NCBI RefSeq assembly: GCF_031180885.1
Contig: NZ_JAPSLK010000032.1
Span: 31,828-95,827, forward strand
DNA length: 64,000 nt
Source of the DNA: Saccharothrix sp.
GTDB taxonomy: Bacteria; Actinomycetota; Actinomycetes; Mycobacteriales; Pseudonocardiaceae
Direction of reading: 5' to 3'
Part shown: one piece after another, positions 8,894 to 18,673 of the stretch
How the letters are laid out: each line of letters begins with the position of its first letter
How positions within the stretch are numbered: the stretch's first letter is position 1
Notes under the pieces: model-generated
The model's database searches: none
Told to the model about the DNA's origin: nothing
What the model saw: only the letters and a program-made list of their open reading frames with translations
Position numbers and translations under genes: made by a program

Positions 8894-9886
8894 GTGGCCG
8901 ACGTGGAGGACATGGGTGACCGGGCGGCACTGCTGCGCGCGGCGGCGTTCGGCGACCGGCCGGGCGCGGAGGTGTGGTGGGCGCTGACCGGGACGCCGCG
9001 CGAGCGGTGGCTGGCGGCGGTGGCGCTGGGCGGGCAGGGGCACTACGCGGCGGCGGCCACGGCGCTCGGGGCACTCCTCCGGTCCGGTGATCACTTGATC
9101 GTCTCCCTGGCCGCCTCGACCCTCGCCTCCCACCGCCGCCAACTGGGTGGCCACACCGCCGCCCGCAAACTCGACGCCCTGGCCCTGTCCGCCGCCCGCG
9201 CCGCCACCGCCGGCCCGGCCGCTGCCGGCCCGGCCGGCACTGCCCCAGCCGTCCCCACAGAGACCGCCGGCTCGGTCGACCCGGACGGCGTCGACCCCGC
9301 CGGTGCCCGCGCCGACGCCCTCCTCGGCCTCGCCGCCGACGCCCTGGGCGCGGGTCGCATCCCCGAAGCCCGCCGCCTCCACGCCCGCGTCACCCCCCAC
9401 ACCTGGCGCACCCACGTCCGCAGCGGCTGGGTCGCCGCCGAGATCGAGCTGGCCGACGGCCACGCGGGGCGAGCGGTGGCACCCGCCGAGACCGCCCTCC
9501 AGCACGCCGAGGCGGCCGGCGCAACGCGACACGTCCTCAAGTCCCAGCTCGTCCTGGGGACCGCGTTAGTGGTGTGGGGGACACCCGAAAGCGTCGATCG
9601 GGGCGTCCGCCTGCTACAGTGTGACCTAAATCACACCAACCACCACGGCCTCTCCTCGTTGATCTGGCCAACGGCGCTCGTGCTCCTGGGCGGCCCGGCA
9701 GTCCGCAATAGTGCGGAGACCGCCAAGCTCCGGGAGACCGCCGCCAACGCTCTGAGCTGCGTGTTACGGAGAGCTGATCCGATCAGCCGACGAATCGCCG
9801 CCCGTTCGCCGTGGATCCCGGGAGCGCTGCTCCGTTCCGGGGAACCCCCGAACGCAGACGCTGAGACGAACTTCTTGACGGATTAA
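8894..9886 (+). CDS. Conserved hypothetical alpha-helical (TPR-like) protein, Rv3415c-like by position
   Basis: A 330-residue soluble protein with no membrane segment. It is rich in Ala/Leu helical hairpins such as WLAAVALGGQGHYAAAATALGALL and VAAEIELADGHAGRAVAPAETAL, which suggest TPR-like repeats. A low-complexity Ala/Pro linker lies near residues 95-140. M. tuberculosis has an uncharacterised gene, Rv3415c, in the same place between whiB3 and sigD, and this is its probable counterpart. The start is uncertain: GTG 8894 is used, but GTG 8903 and ATG 8912 are in frame and none has a well-spaced ribosome-binding site. Codon use becomes less GC-biased after ~9600, where a CRP-like palindrome occurs. 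No function is assigned. Confidence 0.7.
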   Translation: MADVEDMGDRAALLRAAAFGDRPGAEVWWALTGTPRERWLAAVALGGQGHYAAAATALGALLRSGDHLIVSLAASTLASHRRQLGGHTAARKLDALALSAARAATAGPAAAGPAGTAPAVPTETAGSVDPDGVDPAGARADALLGLAADALGAGRIPEARRLHARVTPHTWRTHVRSGWVAAEIELADGHAGRAVAPAETALQHAEAAGATRHVLKSQLVLGTALVVWGTPESVDRGVRLLQCDLNHTNHHGLSSLIWPTALVLLGGPAVRNSAETAKLRETAANALSCVLRRADPISRRIAARSPWIPGALLRSGEPPNADAETNFLTD

Positions 9887-9904
9887 GCACCGGATCGTGT
9901 CAAG

Positions 9905-9939
9905 GTTCCGCCCCTAGCGTCCGATAGGGGATATGGAAC
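9905..9939. promoter_or_regulatory. Imperfect palindrome before the LuxR-type regulator gene
   Basis: Nested inverted repeats gttcc (9905-9909)/ggaac (9935-9939) and ccccta (9911-9916)/tagggg (9925-9930) lie 28-62 bp before the start at 9967. Arm spacing is unequal (1 versus 4 nt). It could be an operator or a short mRNA hairpin. The region is AT-richer than its surroundings, as expected for a promoter. Confidence 0.4.
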
Positions 9940-9966
9940 GTCACTCGGCTGCAGGAAGGAGTCCCC

Positions 9967-10563
9967 GTGACCACGGTCCTTATTTGCGACGACCGGCGCA
10001 GTGTGCGGGAGGGTCTCACCCGCGTGATGTCGGCTGTCCCCGGGGTTAGCCGCATCGACTGCGTAGCGCACGGTGACGAGTTGTTGGCGCGCTTCTCCCG
10101 GCAGCCGGTCGACGTGGTGCTGGTGGGAACCCAGCGCGCCGTCCCGACCGGGGTCGAAGCGACCCGGCGGCTCGTCTCGGCCAACCCGCAGGCAAACGTC
10201 ATCGTCTTCGGGGCGCCCGACGACGCGGGCAGCATCGCCGCGGCCATCGCCGGCGGCGCCCGCGGCTACCTCCGCTGGGACGCCTCGCGCCCCGAGCTGG
10301 TGGCCGCGCTCGCCCACACCCTCGCGAGCACGTCCGTGCCCGCGCCGCGCCAGCCGTCCGACCCGGGCGTGCAGCTCACCGAGCGGGAGCTCCAGGTGCT
10401 GCGCGGGATGAGCCAGGGCAAGTCCAACGGGCAGATCGGCCGCGAGCTGTACCTGTCCGAGGACACCGTCAAGACCCACGCGCGCCGGCTGTTCCGCAAG
10501 CTCGGCGTCCGCGACCGCGCCCAGGCCGTCGCGCACGGCTTCCGCCGCGGCCTGGTGTCCTAG
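9967..10563 (+). CDS. Atypical response regulator, degenerate receiver plus LuxR-type DNA-binding domain
   Basis: A 198-residue protein. Residues 1-120 fold like a receiver (MTTVLICDDRRSVREG, acidic D8/D9), but the phospho-acceptor Asp is Gly54 (VVLVGTQR) and the conserved Lys near residue 104 is Trp (GYLRWDAS). Residues ~135-198 are a LuxR/NarL helix-turn-helix (LTERELQVLRGMSQGKSNGQIG...SEDTVKTHARRLFRKL). No partner kinase is adjacent. Such receivers cannot be phosphorylated conventionally and usually work by constitutive dimerisation or ligand binding, as in BldM/WhiI-like actinobacterial regulators. GTG 9967 follows a strong aggaaggag site. The position just before sigD suggests a link to that regulon, which is inference. 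Confidence 0.85.
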   Translation: MTTVLICDDRRSVREGLTRVMSAVPGVSRIDCVAHGDELLARFSRQPVDVVLVGTQRAVPTGVEATRRLVSANPQANVIVFGAPDDAGSIAAAIAGGARGYLRWDASRPELVAALAHTLASTSVPAPRQPSDPGVQLTERELQVLRGMSQGKSNGQIGRELYLSEDTVKTHARRLFRKLGVRDRAQAVAHGFRRGLVS

Positions 10564-10602
10564 CGCACGCGGGACTCCATCCTTTCGCCGATTCGACTGA
10601 TT

Positions 10603-10632
10603 CGGCCCGGTGACGTCACCGTCGCCGGGCCG
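10603..10632 (+). terminator. Terminator after the LuxR-type regulator
   Basis: A stem pairs cggcccggtgacg (10603-10615) with cgtcgccgggccg (10620-10632), 13 bp including one G-U pair, with a 4-nt loop. It lies 40 bp after the stop codon and separates this gene from sigD. Confidence 0.75.
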
Positions 10633-10800
10633 TGTCGTTGTCAGGGCGTGTCGGCAGGTCAGATGGGGTCCAAAGACCCCATTTGCGTGCATCCGGTCCC
10701 GCGACCGGTACGGTGAGTGTCACCGGTACGGGCGACGTCCGTCGCGCCGTGCTGTTCGTTGTCGGTACGCCTACACGTAACACCAGGGCTGTTGTCTGCG

Positions 10801-11373
10801 ATGACCAACTTGGGGGACGGACTGGACGCCGAAGTGGGCGCGGCCGTCGATGGCGACCGCCACGCGATCGAGCGGCTGCTGGCATCCATTCGTCCCCTGG
10901 TGGTGCGGTACTGCCGCGCCCGAGTCGGAAGGCAGGAGAGGTCTTTCGCTTCGGCGGACGACGTGGCCCAGGAGGTGTGTCTCGCGGTGCTGACGGCCCT
11001 GCCCAGCTATCGCGACCAGGGTCGGCCGTTCTTGGCGTTCGTCTACGGGATCGCAGCGCACAAGGTGGCCGACGCGCATCGCTCAGCTGCCCGGAACCGG
11101 TCCGAACCGGTGCCGGAGGTGCCCGACGCCCCCGAGACGGAAGCCGGTCCCGAGCAGCGCGCCATGCAGGGCGAGCTGTCCGGCCGGATGGCCCAGCTCC
11201 TGAAGATCCTTCCGGAGAAGCAGCGGGAGATCCTCCTGCTTCGCGTGGTCGTCGGCCTGTCGGCCGAGGAGACCGCCGACGCCGTCGGCTCCACGCCGGG
11301 TGCGGTTCGAGTGGCGCAGCACCGCGCCTTGGCCCGCCTCCGCAAGTCGTTGGCAGCGGAGGAGGTGGTCTGA
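10801..11373 (+). CDS. sigD: ECF RNA polymerase sigma factor SigD
   Basis: A 190-residue ECF sigma factor. Region 2 is visible as FASADDVAQEVCLAVLTALPSY, with the DDVAQEV core-binding motif, and region 4 as LPEKQREILLLRVVVGLSAEETADAVGSTPGAVRVAQHRALARLRK. The acidic linker between them (EVPDAPETEAGPEQ) is typical. SigD in mycobacteria controls ribosomal, lipid and stationary-phase genes. ATG 10801 is chosen as the family-like N-terminus; the open frame continues to 10717 but the extra 28 residues look non-coding. The rsdA gene follows with no gap (TGA then GTG), the standard sigma/anti-sigma pairing. Gene order matches M. tuberculosis sigD. Confidence 0.93.
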   Translation: MTNLGDGLDAEVGAAVDGDRHAIERLLASIRPLVVRYCRARVGRQERSFASADDVAQEVCLAVLTALPSYRDQGRPFLAFVYGIAAHKVADAHRSAARNRSEPVPEVPDAPETEAGPEQRAMQGELSGRMAQLLKILPEKQREILLLRVVVGLSAEETADAVGSTPGAVRVAQHRALARLRKSLAAEEVV

Positions 11374-12270
11374 GTGGCCGACCAGCACGAGAAGGGCGAT
11401 GGAGAAGTCGTGCGCGGACGAGATGAGAGAACCCCGCTCACCTCGGATGACTCCTTGGTGGAGCCCGGCGACGACCTCGCGGGCATCCGGGCGGATGACG
11501 CTTTGCTGGACGCGCTGGGCGGGCGCGGCCACGCTGAAGGGCTCGTCGAGGACGAGCTGAACGCACTGCTGCTCGCGTGGCGGCGGGAGGTCGACAGCCG
11601 CCCGGTGGGCGAACTTGTCGACACCGACACCGCGGTGGCCACGATCGCCGCGGCCCAGCCCCAGCAGCGGGGCCGGCACCGGTTCCTGATCCCGCTCGCG
11701 AGCGCCGCCGCCGTGCTGGCGATCGCGTTCACCGGGGTGAGCCTGGTGGCCCGCGACGCCCAGCCGGGTGACGCGCTGTGGGGCCTGACCCGGGTCCTGT
11801 ACTCCGACCACGCCCGGTCCGTGGAAGCTGCCGTGACGGTCCGCACCGACCTGGAGACCGCCCGCGCCGCGCTGCGCGAGGGCCGCTACACCGAGGCCCG
11901 CGAGCTGCTGGACAAGGCGAGCACGGTCCTGCCGTCCATCTCCGCCGACGACGGCAAGGCCGACCTGGCGCAGAAGCACGAGTCCCTGGTCCGCGAGCTG
12001 ACCAGCACGAACCCGGCGCCGACGAACCCACCGGCGAGCCACTCGCCGTCGACGACGCCCACGACGCCGACCTCGCCGAGCGAGCCGTCCTCCACGTCGC
12101 CGACCACGACGACCCCGGAGTCGACCACGACCACGGCGCCGACCACGACGACGACCACCACCACCAACGGCACCGCCGCGCCGCCGCCGAGCAACGAGCC
12201 GCCATCGGGCGGCGAGACCCGCAAAGCGCCGGGCTCCGACACGCCGAACGTGGACCCGACCGGCAATTGA
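11374..12270 (+). CDS. rsdA: Membrane anti-sigma-D factor RsdA
   Basis: A 298-residue protein. The N-terminal cytoplasmic part carries DDALLDALG at residues 41-49, the short motif with which RsdA binds SigD, and a following helical segment (LVEDELNALLLAWRREVD). One transmembrane helix lies near residues 103-123 (FLIPLASAAAVLAIAFTGVSL). The extracytoplasmic part has a short helical domain and then a Thr/Ser/Pro-rich stalk (~residues 210-298). RsdA holds SigD inactive at the membrane until regulated proteolysis. GTG 11374 abuts the sigD stop, so translation is coupled. A 15-bp duplication (12260-12274 and 12282-12296) straddles the stop codon. Confidence 0.88.
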   Translation: MADQHEKGDGEVVRGRDERTPLTSDDSLVEPGDDLAGIRADDALLDALGGRGHAEGLVEDELNALLLAWRREVDSRPVGELVDTDTAVATIAAAQPQQRGRHRFLIPLASAAAVLAIAFTGVSLVARDAQPGDALWGLTRVLYSDHARSVEAAVTVRTDLETARAALREGRYTEARELLDKASTVLPSISADDGKADLAQKHESLVRELTSTNPAPTNPPASHSPSTTPTTPTSPSEPSSTSPTTTTPESTTTTAPTTTTTTTTNGTAAPPPSNEPPSGGETRKAPGSDTPNVDPTGN

Positions 12271-12300
12271 GACGAGCCTGCCCGGCAATTGAGACGCAAA

Positions 12301-12337
12301 ACGAAGCCCGCCCCAGCCAGCCGGGGGCGGGCTTCGT
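12301..12337 (+). terminator. Terminator after rsdA
   Basis: A perfect 14-bp stem, acgaagcccgcccc (12301-12314) and ggggcgggcttcgt (12324-12337), with a 9-nt loop, 31 bp after the rsdA stop and before the convergent DUF5319 gene. Confidence 0.8.
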
Positions 12338-12469
12338 CACATCCGAGCCGAGTCCTTGCTCACACCGCGAGGCCGCGTCGGCTTGTCATGTCGCCTTTCC
12401 CGACGATCACGCTTTTCGACCGGCGGGAAACGCGGCGTGACGAGCCGACTACAGGCGGCGCAATCCAAC

Positions 12470-14501
<2,032 letters not shown>

Positions 14502-14548
14502 GCTAGAGTCCACGGGTTCCGCAGGCTCAGAGGAGAGGACGACACAAG

Positions 14549-15682
14549 GTGCGCGATCTGGTCGAGATCGGCATGGGCCGGACCGCGAGGCGGGCCTACG
14601 AGCTGGACGACATCGAGATCATCCCGTCCCGCAGGACCCGTTCGTCGAAGGACGTCTCGACGGCGTGGCAGATCGACGCCTACCGCTTCGAGATCCCGCT
14701 GATCACCCACCCGACGGACGCGATCGTCTCGCCGGGCACGGCGGTGGCGGTGGGCGAGCTGGGCGGTCTGGGCGTCCTCAACGCCGAGGGTTTGTGGGCG
14801 CGGCACGGCGACGTGGAAGAGGCGCTGTTCCGGCTGGTGCAGTCGGTGGAGGACACCGACGACCCGGCCGCGCCGGTCAAGGTGCTCCAGGAGCTGCACC
14901 AGGCCCCGGTGCGGATGGACCTGATCGCCGAGGCGATCAAGCAGGTGCGCGAGTCGGGCGTGACGGTCGCGGTGCGGGTGAGCCCGCAGCGGGCCGCCGA
15001 GCTGACCCCGGACCTGCTCGCGGCGGGCGTGGAGATCCTGGTCGTGCAGGGCACGATCATCTCCGCCGAGCACGTGTCGCGCGACGGCGAGCCGCTGAAC
15101 CTCAAGTCGTTCATCGCGGACCTGGACATCCCGGTCATCGCCGGCGGTGTCGGCGACTACCGGACGGCCATGCACCTGATGCGCACCGGCGCGGCGGGCG
15201 TGATCGTCGGCTACGGCTACACGCCGGGCGTCACCACGACGGACTCGGTGCTGGGCATCGGCGTGCCGATGGCCACGGCCATCGCGGACGCGGCGGCGGC
15301 GCGCCGGGACTACCTGGACGAGACCGGTGGCCGGTACGTGCACGTCATCGCCGACGGCGGCGTGCTGACCAGCGGTGACGTCGCCAAGTCGATCGCGTGC
15401 GGCGCGGACGCGGTGATGCTCGGCGAGCCGCTCGCGGCGGCGGCCGAGGCGCCGGGGCAGGGCCTGTACTGGACGGCGGCGTCGGCGCACCCGTCGGTGC
15501 CGCGCAGCCACGTGTCCACGGGCGTGGACCAGGTGGTGGACCTGCGCAGCCTGCTGTTCGGGCCGTCGGTGGACCCGCGGGGCGTGACGAACCTGTTCGG
15601 TTCGCTCAAGCGCGCGATGGCCAAGACCGGCTACTCGGACATCAAGGAGTTCCAGAAGGTCGGTCTGACCGTCCGCGGCTGA
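14549..15682 (+). CDS. guaB3: GuaB3 family IMP dehydrogenase-related protein
   Basis: A 377-residue TIM-barrel protein related to IMPDH and GMP reductase. It lacks CBS domains. Where IMPDH has the catalytic GPGSICTTR loop this protein reads GYGYTPGVTTTDSV, so the usual nucleophilic cysteine is absent. The phosphate-binding segments IADGGVLTSGDVAKSIACGADAVMLGEPL remain. GuaB3 is nearly universal in actinobacteria next to guaB2 but its reaction is not settled. GTG 14549 follows aggagagg. Operon position behind guaB implies a purine-related role. The family call is firm; activity is unknown. Confidence 0.92.
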   Translation: MRDLVEIGMGRTARRAYELDDIEIIPSRRTRSSKDVSTAWQIDAYRFEIPLITHPTDAIVSPGTAVAVGELGGLGVLNAEGLWARHGDVEEALFRLVQSVEDTDDPAAPVKVLQELHQAPVRMDLIAEAIKQVRESGVTVAVRVSPQRAAELTPDLLAAGVEILVVQGTIISAEHVSRDGEPLNLKSFIADLDIPVIAGGVGDYRTAMHLMRTGAAGVIVGYGYTPGVTTTDSVLGIGVPMATAIADAAAARRDYLDETGGRYVHVIADGGVLTSGDVAKSIACGADAVMLGEPLAAAAEAPGQGLYWTAASAHPSVPRSHVSTGVDQVVDLRSLLFGPSVDPRGVTNLFGSLKRAMAKTGYSDIKEFQKVGLTVRG

Positions 15683-15696
15683 CCTCTTCCGTGCGG

Positions 15697-15720
15697 ACCC
15701 CTCGCCTTCGTGCGGGGGGT
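15697..15720 (+). terminator. Probable terminator after guaB3
   Basis: A 9-bp stem, acccctcgc (15697-15705) and gcggggggt (15712-15720), with a cttcgt loop, starting 14 bp after the guaB3 stop. Confidence 0.6.
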
Positions 15721-15789
15721 TTCGTGCGTTCGAGAGACTGAACCGATTGGGACTAGCTGTTACTTCGGGTAACGCCTAATCTGCCCCTC

Positions 15790-17514
15790 ATGGGTGAACT
15801 CGCCGGTAACATCCGCACGGACTACGACGTCGTCGTCATCGGCTCGGGCTTCGGCGGCAGCGTCGCCGCCCTCCGGCTGACCGAGAAGGGTTACCGGGTC
15901 GCCGTGCTGGAGGCCGGTCGCCGGTTCGCCGACGACGAGTTCGCCAAGACGTCGTGGGACCTCAAGCGGTACCTGTGGGCGCCCGCGCTGGGCTGCTACG
16001 GCATCCAGCGCATCCACGCGCTGCGCAACGTGATGATCCTGGCCGGCTCCGGCGTCGGCGGCGGGTCGTTGGTGTACGCGAACACCCTGTACCGGCCGCT
16101 GAAGCCGTTCTACAGCGACCGGCAGTGGGCGCACATCACGGACTGGGAGTCCGAGCTGGCGCCGTTCTACGACCAGGCCAGCCGGATGCTGGGGGTCGTG
16201 GAGAACCCGACCACCACGCCGTCCGACGAGGTCATGAAGACCGTCGCCGAGCGCATGGGCGTGGCCGAGTCCTACCACGCGACCCCGGTAGGCGTGTTCT
16301 TCGGCGAGCCGGGCAAGCCCGCCGAGGACCCGTACTTCGGCGGCGCGGGGCCGCAACGCACCGGGTGCACCGAGTGCGGCGAGTGCATGACGGGGTGCCG
16401 GGTCGGCGCGAAGAACACCCTGGTCAAGAACTACCTGTACCTGGCCGAGCGCAACGGCGCCGAGGTGCTGCCGCTGACCACCGTCACCGGCCTGCGCCAG
16501 GCGTCCGACGGCACGTGGTCCGTCGACACCCGCCGCACCGGTGCCAAGCTGCGGCGTGGCCGGCGCACCATCACCGCTGGTCAGGTGGTGTTGGCGGCCG
16601 GGACGTGGGGCACCCAGCAGCTCTTGCACCGGATGCGCGACGAAGGTGCCCTGCCCAAGCTGTCGCCCAAGCTGGGCGAGCTGACCCGGACGAACTCCGA
16701 GGCCATCGTCGGCGCGGGCCGCTTCACCGTGGACGAGGAGCGCAACTTCAGCCAGGGCGTGGCCATCACGTCGTCCATCCACCCCGACGAGCAGACCCAC
16801 ATCGAACCCGTGCGGTACGGCAAGGGCAGCAACGCCATGGGCCTGCTCCAGACCCTGGCCACCGACGGCGCGAAGTCCACGCCGAGGCTGTTGCAGTTCC
16901 TGTGGCAGGCGGTGCGGCACCCCGTGCGGCTGGCACGGCTGCTGTCCGTGCACCGGTGGAGCGAGCGGACCGTGATCCTGCTGGTCATGCAGAGCCTGGA
17001 CAACTCGATCACGACGTACACCAAGAAGGGCGTCTTCGGTCGGAAGCTGACCTCGAAGCAGGGCCACGGCGAACCCAACCCGGCCTTCATCCCGGCCGGT
17101 CACCGGGCGAACCTGCTGGCCGCGGAGACCATCGACGGCGTGGCCGGCGGCACGTGGGGCGAACTGTTCAACATCCCCCTGACCGCCCACTTCATCGGTG
17201 GCTGCCCGATCGGCTCGGACGAGCGGTCGGGCGTGATCGACCCGTACCACCGGGTGTACGGGTACCCGGGGCTGTCGGTGGTGGACGGGGCGGCGATCTC
17301 GGCCAACCTGGGCGTGAACCCGTCCCTGACCATCACCGCCCAGGCGGAGCGCGCGTTCTCCCTGTGGCCGAACAAGGGCGAGGCCGACCAGCGCCCGGCC
17401 CAGGGCGAGGGCTACCGGCGGGTGCCCGCGGTCGCCCCGGTGAAGCCGGCTGTTCCGTCCGACGCTCCGGGCGCGTTGAGGCTGCCGATCGTGGAGGTCC
17501 GCACCAAGGTGTGA
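15790..17514 (+). CDS. choD: GMC-family cholesterol oxidase-like flavoprotein (ChoD)
   Basis: A 574-residue GMC oxidoreductase. The FAD-binding dinucleotide motif VVVIGSGFGGSVAALRL is at residues ~15-32, and GSGVGGGSLVYANTLYRP and the C-terminal DGAAISANLGVNPSLTITAQAERA complete the FAD site. A Cys-rich segment GCTECGECMTGCRVGAKNT near residue 200 is shared with M. tuberculosis ChoD. No signal peptide is seen, so it is cytoplasmic. Family members are annotated as cholesterol oxidases, but direct sterol oxidation is weak or unproven for several, and a role in other alcohol or lipid oxidation is possible. It sits directly after guaB3, as in mycobacteria. Confidence 0.88.
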   Translation: MGELAGNIRTDYDVVVIGSGFGGSVAALRLTEKGYRVAVLEAGRRFADDEFAKTSWDLKRYLWAPALGCYGIQRIHALRNVMILAGSGVGGGSLVYANTLYRPLKPFYSDRQWAHITDWESELAPFYDQASRMLGVVENPTTTPSDEVMKTVAERMGVAESYHATPVGVFFGEPGKPAEDPYFGGAGPQRTGCTECGECMTGCRVGAKNTLVKNYLYLAERNGAEVLPLTTVTGLRQASDGTWSVDTRRTGAKLRRGRRTITAGQVVLAAGTWGTQQLLHRMRDEGALPKLSPKLGELTRTNSEAIVGAGRFTVDEERNFSQGVAITSSIHPDEQTHIEPVRYGKGSNAMGLLQTLATDGAKSTPRLLQFLWQAVRHPVRLARLLSVHRWSERTVILLVMQSLDNSITTYTKKGVFGRKLTSKQGHGEPNPAFIPAGHRANLLAAETIDGVAGGTWGELFNIPLTAHFIGGCPIGSDERSGVIDPYHRVYGYPGLSVVDGAAISANLGVNPSLTITAQAERAFSLWPNKGEADQRPAQGEGYRRVPAVAPVKPAVPSDAPGALRLPIVEVRTKV

Positions 17515-17517
17515 CGG

Positions 17518-17658
17518 TCAGCCGCGGCTGCGCTCGCACGGGTCGTCGTCGGGGGCGAAGAACTCCTCGGCTTCACGCCTCATGCGGTCGTGGCCGACGC
17601 GCGGCAACTCCCGGTGCCGCGCGACCAGTTCCTCGGCGGTCAGACCTGTCCCGTCCAC
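17518..17658 (-). CDS. Small hypothetical acidic protein, possible solitary antitoxin-like peptide
   Basis: A 46-codon frame from GTG 17658, convergent with choD (3-bp gap between stops) and divergent from the metallo-beta-lactamase-fold gene. The peptide reads MDGTGLTAEELVARHR... and has the amphipathic, charge-rich character of a real protein, with an acidic FFAPDDDP tail. Its style recalls C-terminal regions of small antitoxins, but no toxin is adjacent and no motif is decisive. No clear ribosome-binding site precedes the start. Function is not assigned. Confidence 0.38.
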   Translation of the reverse strand: MDGTGLTAEELVARHRELPRVGHDRMRREAEEFFAPDDDPCERSRG

Positions 17659-17719
17659 GACGCCGACCGTAGCTCTGCGTGCGGCGCTTCCCGATCGCCC
17701 TATGGTGGGAGGCGTGGCA

Positions 17720-18673
17720 GTGAAGCCGTTTGCGTCCAGTGCCGACCTCGCACCCAAGGACGAGGAGTTCGTCCGGCTCGCCGACGGCGTCTACGCCCTC
17801 ACCGCCGAAGGCGACCCGAACGTCGGGGCGATCGAGGGCGAGGACTTCCTGGTCTGCGTCGAGGCGAGGGCGACCCCGGTGGCCGCCCGCCGCTGGCTCG
17901 ACCGACTCCGCGAGCACACCGACAAACCCGTCCGCTACCTGGTCCTCAGCCACTACCACGCGGTCCGCACGCTGGGCGCGAGCGCGTTCGGGGCCGAGGA
18001 GATCATCGCCCACGAGAACACCAGGACGTTGATCGCCGAACGCGGCCGGCAGGACTGGGAGAGCGAGTACGCCCGCATGCCCCGCCTGTTCGAGGACCCG
18101 GCTTCGATCCCCGGCCTGACCTGGCCGACCATGACGTTCTCCGACCGCCTCACCATCCCGCTCGGCGGCGACCGCGGTGACCTGGAACTGCGCTTCTGCG
18201 GACGCGGCCACACGGCGGGCGACATCGTGGCCTGGCTGCCGCACCAGCGCGTCCTGTTCGCCGGCGACCTGGTCGAGAGCCGTGCCGCGCTCTACACCGG
18301 CGACGCCTTCCACGACGAGTGGGCGACCACCACCCTCGACACCGTCGCCGCCCTCGGCGCGGAGCAGTTGGTCGGCGGACGGGGCGCGGTGGCCCGGGAC
18401 CGGGGCGAGGTGGAGGCGGCGATCGCCCAGTCCCGGCACTTCCTGGACGAACTGCGCCGCACCGTCGGCACCGTCCACCGCTCCGGCGGCACGGTCAAGG
18501 AGGCGTTCCGGGCCGCCCATGACGCCCTCGCCCCGCGCTACGGCCGGTGGCCGATCTTCGAGCACTGCATGCCGTTCAACGTGCAGCGGTACTGGGACGA
18601 GTGCGACGGCGTCGACTGGCCGAGGATCTGGACGGCCGCGCGCGACCAAGAGGTGTGGGCGGCGTTGCGGTGA
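17720..18673 (+). CDS. Metallo-beta-lactamase-fold hydrolase with altered metal motif
   Basis: A 317-residue MBL-fold protein. The usual HxHxDH signature is replaced by SHYHAVRTLGA: the first two His remain but Asp-His is Ala-Val-Arg. Later ligands are present in GRGHTAGDIVAW (His) and FAGDLVESR (Asp). It may bind one metal or none, or take ligands from elsewhere. The C-terminal half includes IFEHCMPFNVQRYWDE. GTG 17720 is preferred over GTG 17714 because gggagg lies 7 nt before it. The stop overlaps the start of the FAD-monooxygenase gene by 4 bp (GTGA), so the two are translationally coupled and probably act in one aromatic or phenolic degradation or modification step. Substrate unknown. 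Confidence 0.8.
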   Translation: MKPFASSADLAPKDEEFVRLADGVYALTAEGDPNVGAIEGEDFLVCVEARATPVAARRWLDRLREHTDKPVRYLVLSHYHAVRTLGASAFGAEEIIAHENTRTLIAERGRQDWESEYARMPRLFEDPASIPGLTWPTMTFSDRLTIPLGGDRGDLELRFCGRGHTAGDIVAWLPHQRVLFAGDLVESRAALYTGDAFHDEWATTTLDTVAALGAEQLVGGRGAVARDRGEVEAAIAQSRHFLDELRRTVGTVHRSGGTVKEAFRAAHDALAPRYGRWPIFEHCMPFNVQRYWDECDGVDWPRIWTAARDQEVWAALR

